Shown: positions 35,301 through 46,864 of the stretch, piece by piece
How the letters are laid out: each line of letters begins with the position of its first letter
Position numbering within the stretch: the first letter of the stretch is position 1
DNA from: Zingiber officinale
Taxonomy: Eukaryota > Streptophyta > Magnoliopsida > Zingiberales > Zingiberaceae
Assembly (NCBI RefSeq): GCF_018446385.1
Contig: NC_055996.1
Coordinates: 126,714,532 to 126,778,531 of the forward strand
Length of the DNA stretch: 64,000 nt
Direction: 5' to 3'
Program-made: the position numbers and the translations under genes
The notes under the pieces: generated by a model
Told to the model about the DNA's origin: nothing
Databases searched by the model: none
Seen by the model: only the letters and a program-made list of their open reading frames with translations

Positions 35301-36837
35301 CTGCACATGTAACTATATCAACTGCCCCAAGGATGTCTCAAGGTGATACATGAGTTTCTACATCTTTTTTGTCATATGGAGATGAGTACCAAGAGTCACC
35401 TTCAGAACTCTATTACCTGCCTTGTGGTGATATCCTTTCAATTCATCTTTGTGACAGTCATATGACCCTAGATGTATTATGCCCCTCTTATCAATCTGAG
35501 TTTAACTATGTCAATGCCTTGGATCTCCACCTTCAAGTCATCTCTTAAGAGTCTATAGTTATCAGTATATAGCCTATCAAACTGAAATATAAGTATAAAT
35601 GACCGGTATGCATGCATTTGAAACCATAGTTATCAGATTTATTTCAATCAATTTGGAAAGAAGGGAAAATTCAGACACGAAGTCACTTACCAGTTTGTTT
35701 TTCGATCCAAGGGGAGATGAGGAGAGTGGGAACCCTGACCCCCAATCTATCGAACTTGAAATAAAAGGGATCAGGGCCAATGATACCATCCGGATTGGGC
35801 ACCCCTGTGACGGGAGTAGGCACATGGTCGTAAAACCCACCATGTTCATCGTAGGTGATGAGCAGGGCTGTCTCATTCCACTGCGGGCTCGCTCGAAGGG
35901 TCTCATATATTTCCTTCACAAGCCTCTGTCCCCTGGCGACATCGTGGCAGGGATGGTCGTCGTTAGCTGGGGACAGCTTCACGTCGAAGTAGTGCTGCTC
36001 GATGACTACGTAATTGGGCAGGCGGCCCAGCTTGGCGTGCCGCTTGAAGGCGAGTTTGTAGCTGTGGAATTTAGTAAGGTGGCTGAGCTTGCGAAGGCTC
36101 TTGTAGAAAAGTACAGCAGGTATGTTCTGGTAGTATATGCCGAAGCTGAGCCCTTCCTCGTCGAGAGAATCGAAGATGGTCTTCTGGGGAAAGCCATGGA
36201 TGAGATCCCGGCGCACGTTGCTGGTGGCACCATGAGATGTCGCCGAGTGAACATAGAAGCGATTGGGCTGGGTGGAGGCCGGGACGGAGGCGAACCACTT
36301 ATCGAACACAGCGAAGTCCTCCGCGAGGGCGGAGAAGACAGGAACGTCCTCGGGGGAGTAGCCGCGCATGACGGTACCGGAAATGCCCTCACCCATGCTC
36401 TCAGCCTGCTGCGCGAAGCCGTTCATGGGGGCCGGCGACGCAGAGGTGTCCTCGGACCCAAAGATCTGCTCCCGAATCGCCTGGAAGGAGTGTCCCGGGT
36501 CAGAGTCGACGAAGGTGGCGCCGTCGGAGACAAAGACCTCAGGAGATGAAGGGTCGGAGGCGTTGAGGCGGTTGAACTCTCGGCCGGTGAGGCCGTCGAT
36601 GTCTGGTCGGCCGCCCTTGGAGCGGAGCCAGCCGAGCATGTGATCGAACGACCGGTTCTCCATCACGAGCACCACGACTGTCTTGATTGGGCCCTTGATC
36701 TCGTGCTTGGGCCTCTTCCTCCTCCACCCGACCGTCCGATCGGCGTCGATGCAGTGGGAGGAGGCGAGGAGGTAGAGGAAGACGACGGCGACGGCGAGGA
36801 GGCGCCGCCGGCGCCACGGCCGATCCCCCAAATCCAT
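32348..36837 (-). CDS. NPC1: non-specific phospholipase C, NPC1-like, 3 exons
   Basis: Minus-strand exons 36837-35691, 33312-33136 and 32667-32348 join in frame to 547 residues, close to the usual length. A signal peptide is likely at 1-30 (Arg-rich start, then [15 protein letters not shown]). The phosphoesterase domain follows: [13 protein letters not shown] at 59-71 with the metal-binding Glu-Asn, [17 protein letters not shown] at 111-127, [20 protein letters not shown] at 184-203, and [16 protein letters not shown] at 327-342. Exon 2 carries [18 protein letters not shown], exon 3 the C-terminal NMTV-like segment ([15 protein letters not shown]). NPC enzymes hydrolyse phospholipids such as phosphatidylcholine to diacylglycerol, in lipid remodelling and signalling; the signal peptide fits NPC1/2/6 rather than the cytosolic NPC3-5. 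No frame damage. Exon 1 is very GC-rich. The assignment to NPC1 rests on remembered family motifs. Confidence 0.92.
33313..35690 (-). other. intron 1 of the phospholipase gene
   Basis: 2.4 kb with a GTAAGT donor at 35690 and a CATGCAG acceptor at 33313. AT-rich; the frame at 33876-34268 has no domain. No intact insertion was recognised. Confidence 0.7.
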
Positions 36838-38147
36838 TTCGGCGATCGGAGGGGGGAGGGGAGAGAGAGAGAGACGAAGCGAGGTCAGGAAGCCACGAAG
36901 CGTGCGTCGACACTCGACGCGAATAAAGTCGACCCGGCAGGCAGGCAGGCAGGCAGGCAGGCCGGACCCGGGCGGCGTTTACCGACGCACCGAATAATAA
37001 GAATAGACAGGCACCGCGTCACCATCTTATCTCGACTCTTCCGATTGGATGCGTGAATCATCTATCACCAGTTGAGTTCGTTTGTGTCGGTAAACGCAGT
37101 AGCGTGGACGGTTGAGCTCGTTTAATTCGACCACACGAATCTCGGTCGATGACGATGAGTCATGGGCTAAAGACAAGCATCGTAGCAGGCATCGTAGCGT
37201 ACGTGGAAGGTTTGATGTCCTTCGCAAATCGCAATACGTCTGATTATATATGAAGGGAGCTCAATTAATAGTTAACATCTCTCCAGTAATGCCATAGCGT
37301 CCTTACTATCAAATTTGGACCTCCAGTCCACCAAGCTCCTCCTGAAGCTTTAGTGTAATAAGTTGATCCAAACAACATCTCAATCTGAGCTTCGAGCTTT
37401 TGAGTCCACCAAATTTGTTCTAGATCTCCAATTTATTCAAGTCTCTAGTTCTTGAGTCTATTAGACTCCTCCCTAATTAAGCTCTAGTGATTCAGTTCAT
37501 CGAGCTTCGTACACTCTAGTCAATCTAGGTCTTCAGCTCTCAAATGCATGATCTTCGTGACCATTGTGGTCACAAGTTCTAAGAGCTTTACTTTGTCCAG
37601 TCCGCTAACTGTCAACACATGATTTCCATGTTCATCATATCCATTACTGTAGGGCCAATCAAACACTTATTCATCATACCACTTCAAAAAGCTACACTCA
37701 AATTAGAGAAGAGATGGTATAATTAACGTATTTAATTATCTTTATTCATCATAATTATAACTACTCGAGGAATTTTAATGGAGGAGGAGATTGGCAGAGC
37801 AATGGTCAAAGTGGAAGACGATCGATCGGCGTGGAACGCTAACTGAGCTGGCTTGCGCTTGGAGGCATCGTGGCGGAAGAATCTCGTCGTTCCTGGAAGC
37901 GAGCGAAAGCTCTGGTTGGGCAGGGCTTCGAGAGTGAGCAGAGAGACGCGCCAATGCGCCATGCTCTTCAAAAGCTCGCTTCATTTCTTTTGAGGTGGGA
38001 AAGCGTTGGCAACTCACTGTTTGAGCCTGAACCTTCTCTGAGCTAGCCCTTTTGCTTCTGTTATGCGGCACACAAATTTCAAGGCTCGAAATGGAGGGAG
38101 CTTTGCCTGTTTGTTTATCGCTTGACTAGCTGATTATCAGTGATGCG
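36838..38147. other. region upstream of the phospholipase gene
   Basis: Holds the 5' leader and promoter of the phospholipase gene: a GAGAGAGA run at 36862 and a (GGCA)n repeat at about 36936-36962. About 37300-37600 is a stretch of CTTGAGTC/GAGCTTC/CTCCAA wording that resembles the block at 12115-12260 and may be old LTR debris. Minus-strand frames at 37732-38071 are unrecognised and not called as a gene. Confidence 0.45.
36936..36962. repeat. (GGCA)n tetranucleotide repeat
   Basis: Six to seven GGCA units about 100 bp upstream of the phospholipase start codon. Confidence 0.85.
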
Positions 38148-38332
38148 GTGCTGAGCAGGACCGTTGAAATCATTCGTGAGGTCATAGGAGAAAAAAAAAA
38201 AATTTAATATTTTTTAAATAAATTTTAAGGTCCTACGTGAAAATAAGAATTTAATATTTTTTAAAATAAATATTATTAGAAATATTTAATTTTGTTATTA
38301 AAAAATGGAATTTGTCATACTAGCAGTCCAAC

Positions 38333-39265
38333 CATAGTTTGCAAAATCGCGATCCGGATCGTAGGATCGTACGATCCTACGATCCGGAAACCCAAAATCG
38401 ATCCAGGATCGTGCAGAATCGTTTTTGCAGTAGGATCGTAGCAGGATCGGTAGGATCGGTAGGATCGGAGCAGAATCGGTAGAATCGGAGCAGAATCGGA
38501 GCAGGATCGGTGGAAGCTTTGAGAGATCATAACTTTTGACTCGGATTGAACCACGGGGCCTATAATATATCAAATTAAAGCTCGTTCAGAGATCCTTAAT
38601 AAATTTCAAAGTTTCTCCTTAACCATTATCTTTTTTTCATCTTATTAGAGTTTTAAATTATTTAAATATATGTTTAATTATTTTTGAGTTAGTTTTTTTT
38701 ATCAATAATATTCTGTCATTTATTTTTCTCAAAATAATAAGTTTTTGGATGTCTATTGTCTAGTATTGTGTGACATTAACCAGTCTTTAGAAGATTATTT
38801 TCGACATTCATATTTGAATCAAAGGATTCAATAACTTCTGTTATATACGTTAGATGCTTTGTTGACATTTAAATTGAATTATCTTATAAATCAAGGAAAT
38901 ATTTTTGACATTGTATGTGTTAATATTATTGTGTTAATAGATATTTTATATTCTTTCATTTTATGATATGAAAATATAAATATTATTACTATGCGAGAAT
39001 GATAGTTGAATTACAAGTTAATTTAAATTTGTACATGTAGGAATGTAATTTGATGTGTTGAGTGTAAATAATTACATATATATATAAAATTAGTTATTTA
39101 TTTATATGTAAATGAGTTTTTTAGGTATTTTTTCTAATTATTAATCATGTATGATAAAATTTTAAGGGTTTTTGGTAGGATCGTACGATTCTACGATCCG
39201 ATCCTGACCGATCCGATCCTGACCCTAAATCGATCCTGCGTAGGATCGCGATTCTACAAACTATG
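38333..39265. mobile_element. non-autonomous hAT with GGATCG-rich ends
   Basis: 933 bp with ends CATAGTTTGCAAAATCGCGA and, on the other strand, CATAGTTTGTAGAATCGCGA, flanked by a perfect 8-bp duplication AGTCCAAC (38325-38332, 39266-39273). Both subterminal regions are crowded with GGATCG/CGATCC. The left one includes a perfect 36-bp palindrome at 38353-38388. The centre is AT-rich and has no gene. Subterminal motif arrays are where hAT transposases bind (known for Ac), so these are probably the binding sites of the mobilising transposase. Confidence 0.88.
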
Positions 39266-39494
39266 AGTCCAACATAATCGATCATATGACCAAGTTACAA
39301 TTGGGCATTCCGGGGAGAGCGTAACAATATCTACCCCGTATTAACCAACTCAATCATGTCCCGAGGGTGACATTTAATTTTATTAGTAAAATTTAAAAGG
39401 ACAATTTCATGTATTGTCAATGATTATTTATATAATTAGAAGTAGTGACTAATTAAGTCACATAGCAATAACTTTATCTTATGTCAAATCTTAC

Positions 39495-39527
<33 letters not shown>
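39495..39527. repeat. (TTA)n microsatellite
   Basis: About 11 TTA units within the outer hAT remnant. Confidence 0.9.
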
Positions 39528-39746
39528 GTAAAATTTAAAAAATAAAAAATATTTAAAATAAAATTGCTGATGAAAATAAATCTCGAATAAAATTTATTTT
39601 AGCCATAATTTTAAATATTTAATATCCAAACTCATATGTTTTTAAATTAATATTCATATTTAATTTATATAGGTATATATATATATATAAAATTTATGGG
39701 CCCCAATATACTAAGGGCCCTAGGCATAGCCGACCCTGGTGGTGAG

Positions 39747-40701
39747 GGATCCAACCCACGGAGGGTCATAGTTACGGTATAGGTCAAAGTCAAAGTTGAC
39801 CAACGACCCATATCCTCGGCCGCTCGGGCAGCACACTCGTTTGACTGGGATAAAGACTACCCGATCTAACATCAGTGTAGCTCAGGAACACACCGAGCAT
39901 TTGACGCTCAGAAAAGCAAGTATCCGCAAAGGCGCATCGAGCGACAACCCCATTCGGCCTTACATCAATCCTCGAAATCAGCAGAGTGGAGTGATGACCG
40001 AGCATATTACATTCAGACATATCAATATTATGGCCAAGCAGCTTCCCGGCTCGGCCAGGGATCAGATCCGTCAACTGAGCACTAAGCTCGTTCGGCACAT
40101 CATCAGAACAAAGGATAATGGAATGTCGGCCGAGCGTCTATCCCGCTCGGCCTAGGGGCAGACGATGTTCGGACAAGATGAAGGTCGGCCGAGCGACTCT
40201 TCCGCTCGGCCTAATAACAGACAAAAGGAGCATCTGTCAGTATCCTCTTGGGAGCCAGTGCCGCTGACAGATGGCATGGTTAACGGCATGGTCAGGCAGA
40301 GGATCGTATGACGGAAGCTTCTATTGTCACGTCAGAGATATGCTCGACTCGTTCAGGTATTGTGTCAAAGACACTTTCCTTACACATCTTTTCATGGAAA
40401 TCGTGGAGAAGCGCGTATGCCTTGGGAAGCGTGCACGCACACTACATGAGCTCTATATAAAGGGGGTCCAAGCTTCAGCGGAGGTATGCGAGAATCCACT
40501 GTTGCTGCTACTGTTCGTTATTTTGCTTTGCTTCCACACATCGTTGTTTACTGACTTGAGCGTCAGAGGGCCAACGCTAGGGACCCCTTCCCTGATGAGG
40601 CACTGACGTAGTTATGATTGCAGGGCCGCGCGGAGTCAACACATGGTCAACCAGAGCGCCACATCCCTAGCTTCCGTCGCCTCGACTATCGGATAGGATC
40701 A
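39747..40701 (+). repeat. 5' LTR of element X
   Basis: Ends GGATAGGATCA just before the primer-binding region. TATATAAA at 40454-40461 is the likely TATA box. Upstream, GGCCGAGCG is twice paired with CGCTCGGCC (40128/40144 and 40187/40203), giving two stem-forming inverted repeats. The left border is approximate. Confidence 0.65.
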
Positions 40702-40769
40702 TATTTGGCGCTGTCTGTGGGAACGCAACCTGGATCCGAACCGAGGGGATAGAAGACGCTGGACAACTT

Positions 40770-41800
40770 CACACAGTGACACTCACCCAAGAAGAGCTCG
40801 ACCTGCTCATGCAAGCCCGAGTGTAGAAACTAGTCGAGCAGCAACAACAGAAGGCGCTAGCTGATCGGCAAGCGCAACAAGCAACGTCCGCAGCAGGAGG
40901 CAGAGCAGCACAAGAGGACCGCCAGGAGCAACTCTCTATCTGGGGGTAGAATAGATTGCTAACTGGCATGCATGGAGAGGCGCCACCCGTGCCCATACCT
41001 TCCATCGGGCACTGCTCCAAACACCCTCGGAGATAGCCCAAGCCAACCAAGAGTGGGGATCTTCTTCATACGAAGTGCACGTTTGGGACGCACGGAAGGG
41101 CAAGGCACCTTGAGGCAACGCATCTCCCGAGCGGATCAACCGCCAGTTCTCCGAAGACATACTGCGAGATCCCCTACCTAGACACTACGCCCCACTGGCG
41201 ATTGGGTCCTACAATGGGTCGACCGATCCAGATGATCATCTGGATAGGTTCGATAATGAAGCCACACTCTACCAGTACACGGATGGAGTGAAATGCCAAG
41301 TCTTCCTCACTACATTTTCTGGCTCGGTGCAATGCTGGTTCAGAAGGCTTCCGGACGACTCAATATGTAGCTTCAAGGACTTCTGAACGGCTTTCCTGCA
41401 CCACTGACAAGCGTCAGCCTTTTCTCCTTGAAGCAAGGATCCAAGGAGACGCTCAGAGCCTACATTCAGTGTTTTAATCAGATAACCATAGATATCCCTT
41501 CGGTTTCGTCTGAGACCATGATGAATGTCTTCACACAGGGGCTCGTCGAGGGGGACTTCTTCCGATCGTTCATCAGGAAGCCGCCCTGGGACTATATATG
41601 ACCACATGCTCAAGAAAGCCAACGAGTACATCAATGTGGAGGAAGCCCAGACAACTAGAAGAAAGGAGGCGCCGACTGAGCCCTCTGTCTCGATTGAGTG
41701 TTGACCATCAGGCAACCACCAGCCGCCTAGGGGGCCAAGGGCTGAAGGAGCGCAACCGCACTCGGAAACTAGAGCGCACGTCGTCCAGCATGTGACATCC
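40770..41800 (+). pseudogene. gag of element X, degenerate
   Basis: A frame from about 41157 reads PRHYAPLAIGSYNGSTDPDD HLDRF, then FSGSVQCWFRRLPDDSI, the retrotransposon_gag pattern of Ty3 elements (target-DPEDH ... A-x-x-W-F). TGA stops interrupt it at about 41384 and 41405. The upstream Gln/Ala-rich part has stops at about 40824 and 40947. It would have formed the particle coat; it is dead here. Confidence 0.75.
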
Positions 41801-42268
41801 GGACAGCCGAAGACATCAAAAGGAAAGGTATAAACACCTATATTCTGCTCTTTCCACCAGTCGGCATCGTACAATACTTGTGACTGCCGCGGCTTAATGT
41901 CAATTGCCAGCCGACCGGCTCCCAGGGGGTACCGCCGCCGAACCCCCTCTCCCGATCGACGGCATAGACACCAGTCCATCGGTCGTCAAGGAGAGACAAG
42001 AAGGTCGCCAGAATGGTACCAGCATCAACAACAAAGGGAGAGTGCAAATCCTTCCTGAGGATTGAATGATCGGAATCAACCCTCCGCTCGGGAGGAAGAA
42101 AACAGAAGCAATGCCGCCCGGGGAGAAATAAGCATCATCGCCGGTGGACCGACTAGCGGCGACTCTAATCGAGCCCGGAAGTTGTATATGCGATGACTGG
42201 AGATCCATGCAGTAGGATGCAGCTGGGAGAAGGCGAGCGAGCCCAAGATCAGCTTCGGACCGTGGGAC

Positions 42269-45200
42269 TTGGAGGGAGCCGAGATCCCTCATGATGACGC
42301 CTTGATCATCCAAGCGATGATCGCTAATTATTTCATTCACCATATCTTTGTTGACACAGGAAGCTCGGTGAACATAATTTTCAAGAAGGCGTTCGATCAG
42401 CTACAGATCGACCGAGGCGAGCTACTACCTATGACGACCCCGCTGTATGAATTCATCGACAATGAAGTTTTGTCGATCAACCAAACAAGATTGACCATTT
42501 CACTCAGAGAGGAGCCGCTCAGGAGGACTAGGACCATGAACTTCATCGTGGTGGACACCCCCTCAGCCTACAACGTCATCTTAGGGCGACCGACCCTTAA
42601 CGATTTCAGGGCATTAGTCTCTACCTACTGCCAGAAAATTAAGTTCCCGGTAGATGACCAGGTTGGAGAAGTCAAGGGCGACTAACTTGTCGCTCGGTGT
42701 TGCTACATCGAGATGGTCAAGATCGACGTCAAAGCCTCTCGGAAGAATCCACGACTCGAGGTAAACACTATTACCGAAAAACCTTCTTCCCTTATATATG
42801 AAGAAAATGAGAAAGTCCAGACACATCCTTGCCGAGCGGAGGCCACTACTTTCGTGGCTGCCGACTTAGAGGCCAAGCAAAAGACAAAATTGGTCGCTTG
42901 TCTCTAGCGGAACCATGACGTGTTTGTATGGTCAACGCATGAGCTGCCCGACATCTCCCCAAGCGTAGCTCAGCATGAGCTACATGTTCGACCGGACGCT
43001 CGTCCGATAAAGCAACGCAAAAGGGATTTCAGCGCCGAGCAGAACCTGATCATCTGGGCGGAGGTAGAAAAGCTGTTGCAAGCCGAACACGTGAGGGAAG
43101 TTCAGTTCCCAAGCTGGCTCGCCAACGTCATCCTAGTCTTTAAATCGGGCAACAAATAGCGAGTCTGCATCGACTTCCGTGACCTGAACAAAATATGCTC
43201 GAAGGACTTCTACCCGCTACCTCTGATCGACCAGATGGTGGACTCCACTGCGGGATGCGAGTTGATCTGCATGCTAGATACCTACCAAGGTTATCATTAA
43301 GTGTCGCTCGCCCGCAAAGATCAAGAAAATGTCAGCTTCATTACGGCCAACGGTACACACTGCTACAACGCCATGTCGTTAGGACTCAAGAATGCCGGAG
43401 CCACTTATCAAAGATTGATGAATAAAGTGTTCTGACGGCAGATCGACTATAACATGGAGGTATACGTAGATGATATCCTAGTAAAATCCCTCCAAGTGAC
43501 TGACCTATGTGCAGATATTGAGGAGACCTGCCGGACACTCAGGACTTATAGGATAAATCTGTACCCAAGCAAGTGTTTGTTCGACGCAAAGAGTGGACGC
43601 TTCCTCGGTTACATCGTAACCGAGCGGGACATCGAGGTGAACTCAATCAAAGTGAAAGCGTTGCAAGACATGCCCCCGCCCCGCAACTTAAAGGAAGCTC
43701 AGCGATTGACCGGTCAGATCATGGCGTTATCCATATTCATCTCCAAGTCATCCGATCAGAGTTTACCATTCTTCAAAATACTACGTCGGGCGATAAAATT
43801 TCAATGGGACAAGAAGTGCAATAAGGCATTCGAAGAGCTCAAAGAATACCTATCCTGGCCAAGCCATGTGTCGGCGAGCCGCTCCACATCTACTTGTCGT
43901 CTACAGAGCATGCGGTTGGTTCGACATTAGTTAGGCAGAGCGGCGAGGAACAACTAGTGTACTTTTTAAGTCATATATTAAAAAATGTTGAGTCCCGCTA
44001 CACTGTTCTTAAGAAGCTAGCTTATGCTTTAGTGCTCACCGCTTGGAGGCTTCGCCCGTACTTCCTCGCTCACTCGATAATCGTGATGATCAACATCCTC
44101 TTGGGAAGAGTCCTTCTCAATCTCGAGGTGTCTGGACGACTAATCAAATAGACAACGGAGCTCAGCGAGTTCAACATCCAGTATCAACCCCGAACTGCCA
44201 TCAAAGCACAGTCCTTGGCGGATTTCATCACCGAGGTACAGAGCCCATATCCAGAAGCTGTTTGGAGGATATATGTGAATGGTTCGTCCACTCGAAAGGA
44301 GAGCGGCATCGGCATACTACTAATCTCCCCACAAGAAGATCAGATGCAGTTGGCTGTTCGACTAGACTACATGACCACCAACAACGAAGCCGAATACGAG
44401 GCGTTAATAACCGACATACAAGTCGCTCGGCATGTCGGAGCAGCCAAAGTCTTGATCCATTCAGATTCTCAGTTGGCCGCTTAGCAGCTGTCCGAAGCAT
44501 TCGAGATAAGCAACGTCCGACTCCAGCTCTACACAGAGGCCTTTGAAAAATTGAAGTTCAACTTTTAAGAGGTCGTTATACAGAAGATCCCCCGATCGAA
44601 AAATCAGGCTGCAGATGAATTGACCAAGTTAGCTAGTTCGTTGTCGCCGATTGTCATGGCGCAGCCTATCGAGAAAACCTCTTTGGTGGCACACATAGAT
44701 CGAATAGAAGGGCTTACTTTCCTGAACGATGGTAGGATAGCGATGATAGAATTCTTACGGTCGGGAGCTACCCCATCCAAGCAGGAGGAGGCTCGGTTAT
44801 TAAGAAAAAGGGTCGGGCAATTTACTCTAATCGGAGATCAGCTGTATAAGAAATCCTTCTCCCGACCTTTGCTCAAGTGCGTCGAGTCAGAAGACGCCGA
44901 CTACATACTACAAGAAGTGCACCAGGGATCCTGCGGAGGACATCCGGGCGGTCGATCATTGGCAAGGAAGATACTACTGGCCGGATATTTTTGGCCAATC
45001 CTCCAGTAGGACGCCGCTCGGACGGTGGCCACGTGCCTGTCCTATCAAAAGTATCACATCTCGCATCGACCCACCGAGGAGATGAAGGCGTCCACAGTCT
45101 CTTATCCGTTCGACCAATGGGGCATGAACATCGTCAGGCCCTTCCCTATGGCGACCGACCAACGAAAGTTTTTGCTCGTGGCTGTGAATTACTTCTCAAA

Positions 45201-45515
45201 ATGGGTGGAGGTCGAGCCGCTTGCAAGGATAACCGAACAGATGATCATGAGGTTCATTTGGCAACAAATCATATGCCGGTTCGGCATACCACGACAGCTC
45301 GTATCCGACAACAGGAGGCAGTTCATAGGTTAAAGGCTCAGAGGATGGTGCGAGGGATATGACATTCAGCAGGCCTTCACCTCCGTGTCTTATCCTCAAA
45401 GCAATGGTCAGACAGAGGTCGCCAATTGGGAAATTCTTCTAGTATATATTGTGCGCTCGGCTCGATCATATGGGAGGCAGCTGGGTCGATGAGCTCCCGA
45501 GCATGTTGTGGACCC
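42269..45515 (+). pseudogene. pol of element X (protease, RT, RNase H, integrase), degenerate and truncated
   Basis: Protease: IFVDTGSSVNIIF near 42345, with the catalytic Asp-Thr-Gly, and ILGRPTLNDF later. Reverse transcriptase from about 42910: WSTHELPDISPSVAQHEL, VCIDFRDLNK, NAMSLGLKNAGATYQRLMNK, and the catalytic VYVDDILVKS at 43461. RNase H from about 44215: WRIYVNGSS, NNEAEYEAL and HSDSQL give three of the acidic catalytic residues. Integrase from about 44900: an HHCC-like EVHQGSCGGHPGGRSL, then Asp in FDQWGMNIV, Asp in LVSDNR and Glu in NGQTEVAN. Stops occur at about 42683, 43158, 43298, 43433, 44482, 44566, 45007 and 45331. Many are TAG, TAA or TGA where CAG, CAA or CGA is expected. 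Coding ends at the copia insertion at 45516. Confidence 0.88.
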
Positions 45516-46531
45516 TGTTGGACCCCGTGGTAGTTTTGATGTGATCAACCAAGTTAGTTAGGTCCTGCATTTTGTCTGAACTTTGTGTCTGAGTGTGTAG
45601 GAACTTAGGAGCACAGGAAGTCGAGCGGAAGACGTAGCTAGCGAGAAAGATGGCACGGGAAGGGAGCCGACGGGCTCGGTGCGTCCGAAGGACGAGAGAG
45701 CTGCGGAAGAGTACTCCGGTGGAGCGAGAAGAACATGCGCGGCGTTCGAGGGACGAGAAGCCGGGAACTGGGTTCGGGTGAGCCATATTCCGGATGGCCG
45801 TAATCACCCAAGGAGCCGAACCGGAGCAAGTCAACTGGAAGTTGACTTGTCAACGGTTCGGTCGACCGAACCTATTGATCGGTCGACCGAACCCTTCTTT
45901 AACCGAAGTCAGCCGTTGGTGACATGTCAGCATCACATCAGCCAGCGGTGAAGTGATCGGTCGACCAAATCCAAGTTTATCCAGAGACTAAGTCGAGCAT
46001 TTTCATCGGGCCAGCGCAGAGGAAGACCGTTGGCCGATCGGTCGACCGAACCTGAGCTCGATCCACAGAGACTGCACCTGGACGGAAAGCTGGGCAGGTA
46101 CAGCAGGTTCGGTCGACTGAACCTGGGGATCGGTCGACAGAACCCTCTCGAGTCAAACCTGATCCCGAAGGATCAGGTGATCTGATAAGCTCGAGAACCC
46201 CTATATAAAGAGGGTCTCGGGTAGCTTTAGAAGCACAACGAATACGAACGAAATTCAACTCTTGTACTCTCTAGTTAAGCAATAGTTCTATGCTCTTCAA
46301 AGTGTAAAAGGCTTCTCCGCCTTCAGAGAAGGAGTTTTTTACTGCGCCTTTCATCGCCCTGAATTAACAACCCTCTTGGTTGTAACCAGGTTAAAATAGC
46401 TGAGTCTTTCTTTTCTGTTCTGTTTAATCTTGTAGCTATTGCATCTATTTGAGTTTAAATTGGTTGAGGAGGGTTTAGTTTTTACTTGCAGGCAATTCAC
46501 CCCCCTCTTGCCGGTCCCCGCTGCACCAACA
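45516..46531 (+). repeat. 5' LTR of element B
   Basis: 1016 bp, TG...CA with inverted TGTTGG/CCAACA ends. The TATA box TATATAAA is at 46202-46209. Upstream, six copies of a GGTCGAC core lie between about 45855 and 46145, several as the full palindrome TTCGGTCGACCGAA. The backbone on either side matches the LTRs of element A, which carry a different palindrome set. Confidence 0.88.
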
Positions 46532-46533
46532 AG

Positions 46534-46545
46534 TGGTATCAGAGC
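46534..46545 (+). other. primer-binding site of element B
   Basis: TGGTATCAGAGC, complementary to the 3' end of initiator tRNA-Met, three bases after the LTR. Confidence 0.9.
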
Positions 46546-46596
46546 CTGACATCCTCAGAAGGACTAACCGCCGTCTGAAGCACTAAGATCAAGACA

Positions 46597-46864
46597 ATGG
46601 TCAGCGCGAACATTCATCCCCCGAAGTTCGACGAAGATTTCGCTACATGGAAGCGAAAAATGGAGGTATTCTTTAAAACAGACTTTGATATTTTAATTAC
46701 TATGAAATATGGTTTTGCAGCTCCTAAAGACAAAGAAGAAAACACGTGGAGCAAGAAGGAGCAAGCTGATTTCGTCGCCAACAGAAAAGCTGAATTCCAC
46801 CTCCTCAACGTTCTACCACCTCAGGAGGTAAGTCGGATCGGAAGCTACGACTCAGCGAAAGATC
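46597..46864 (+). pseudogene. gag of element B, cut short by element A
   Basis: Starts at ATG 46597 and reads IHPPKFDEDFATWKRKMEVF, LITMKYGFAAP, LLNVLPPQEVSRIGSYDSAK: the N-terminus of the copia gag polyprotein (UBN2/DUF4219 type). About 89 residues remain before it runs into the LTR of element A and stops. The same region of element A is close in sequence, so A and B belong to one group. Confidence 0.85.

Larger units (their letters stand above)
38156..39738. mobile_element. hAT remnant carrying a second hAT element
   Basis: Left end CAGGACCG and the reverse complement of the right end CAGGGTCG match at 6 of 8, with the CAGG start usual for hAT elements. Flanking 8-mers GTGCTGAG (38148-38155) and GTGGTGAG (39739-39746) match at 7 of 8. 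The right end reads GGGCCCTAGGCATAGCCGAC, as in other plant hAT tails. Without the nested element it is about 640 bp of AT-rich non-coding DNA, hence non-autonomous. Confidence 0.6.
39747..45515 (+). mobile_element. element X: Tat/Ogre-type Ty3 retrotransposon, interrupted
   Basis: 5' LTR, then TTTGGCGCTGTCTGTGGG as expected at the primer-binding region of Tat/Athila-type elements, then gag, protease, reverse transcriptase, RNase H and the start of integrase in the normal Ty3 order. Nearly every domain has in-frame stops. At 45516 a copia LTR begins and integrase coding stops dead, so the rest of X should lie beyond the window. The exact 5' border is unclear because no TG start could be fixed next to the hAT remnant. 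Confidence 0.85.
45516..46864 (+). mobile_element. element B: copia retrotransposon, 5' part
   Basis: 5' LTR from TGTTGG to CCAACA, a tRNA-Met primer-binding site and the start of gag. It interrupts the integrase of X and is itself interrupted at 46865 by element A in reverse orientation. The rest is presumably beyond the window. The 5 bases before it are GACCC (45511-45515); the matching copy would lie outside. Confidence 0.87.

Noticed and set aside
35599..36549. 316-codon plus-strand frame opposite phospholipase exon 1
   Set aside because: It is the antisense reading of a conserved GC-rich exon and shows no domain of its own.
37732..38071. Two overlapping minus-strand frames that might be a small gene
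   Set aside because: No start context, domain or codon pattern supports either frame, and they overlap in different frames.
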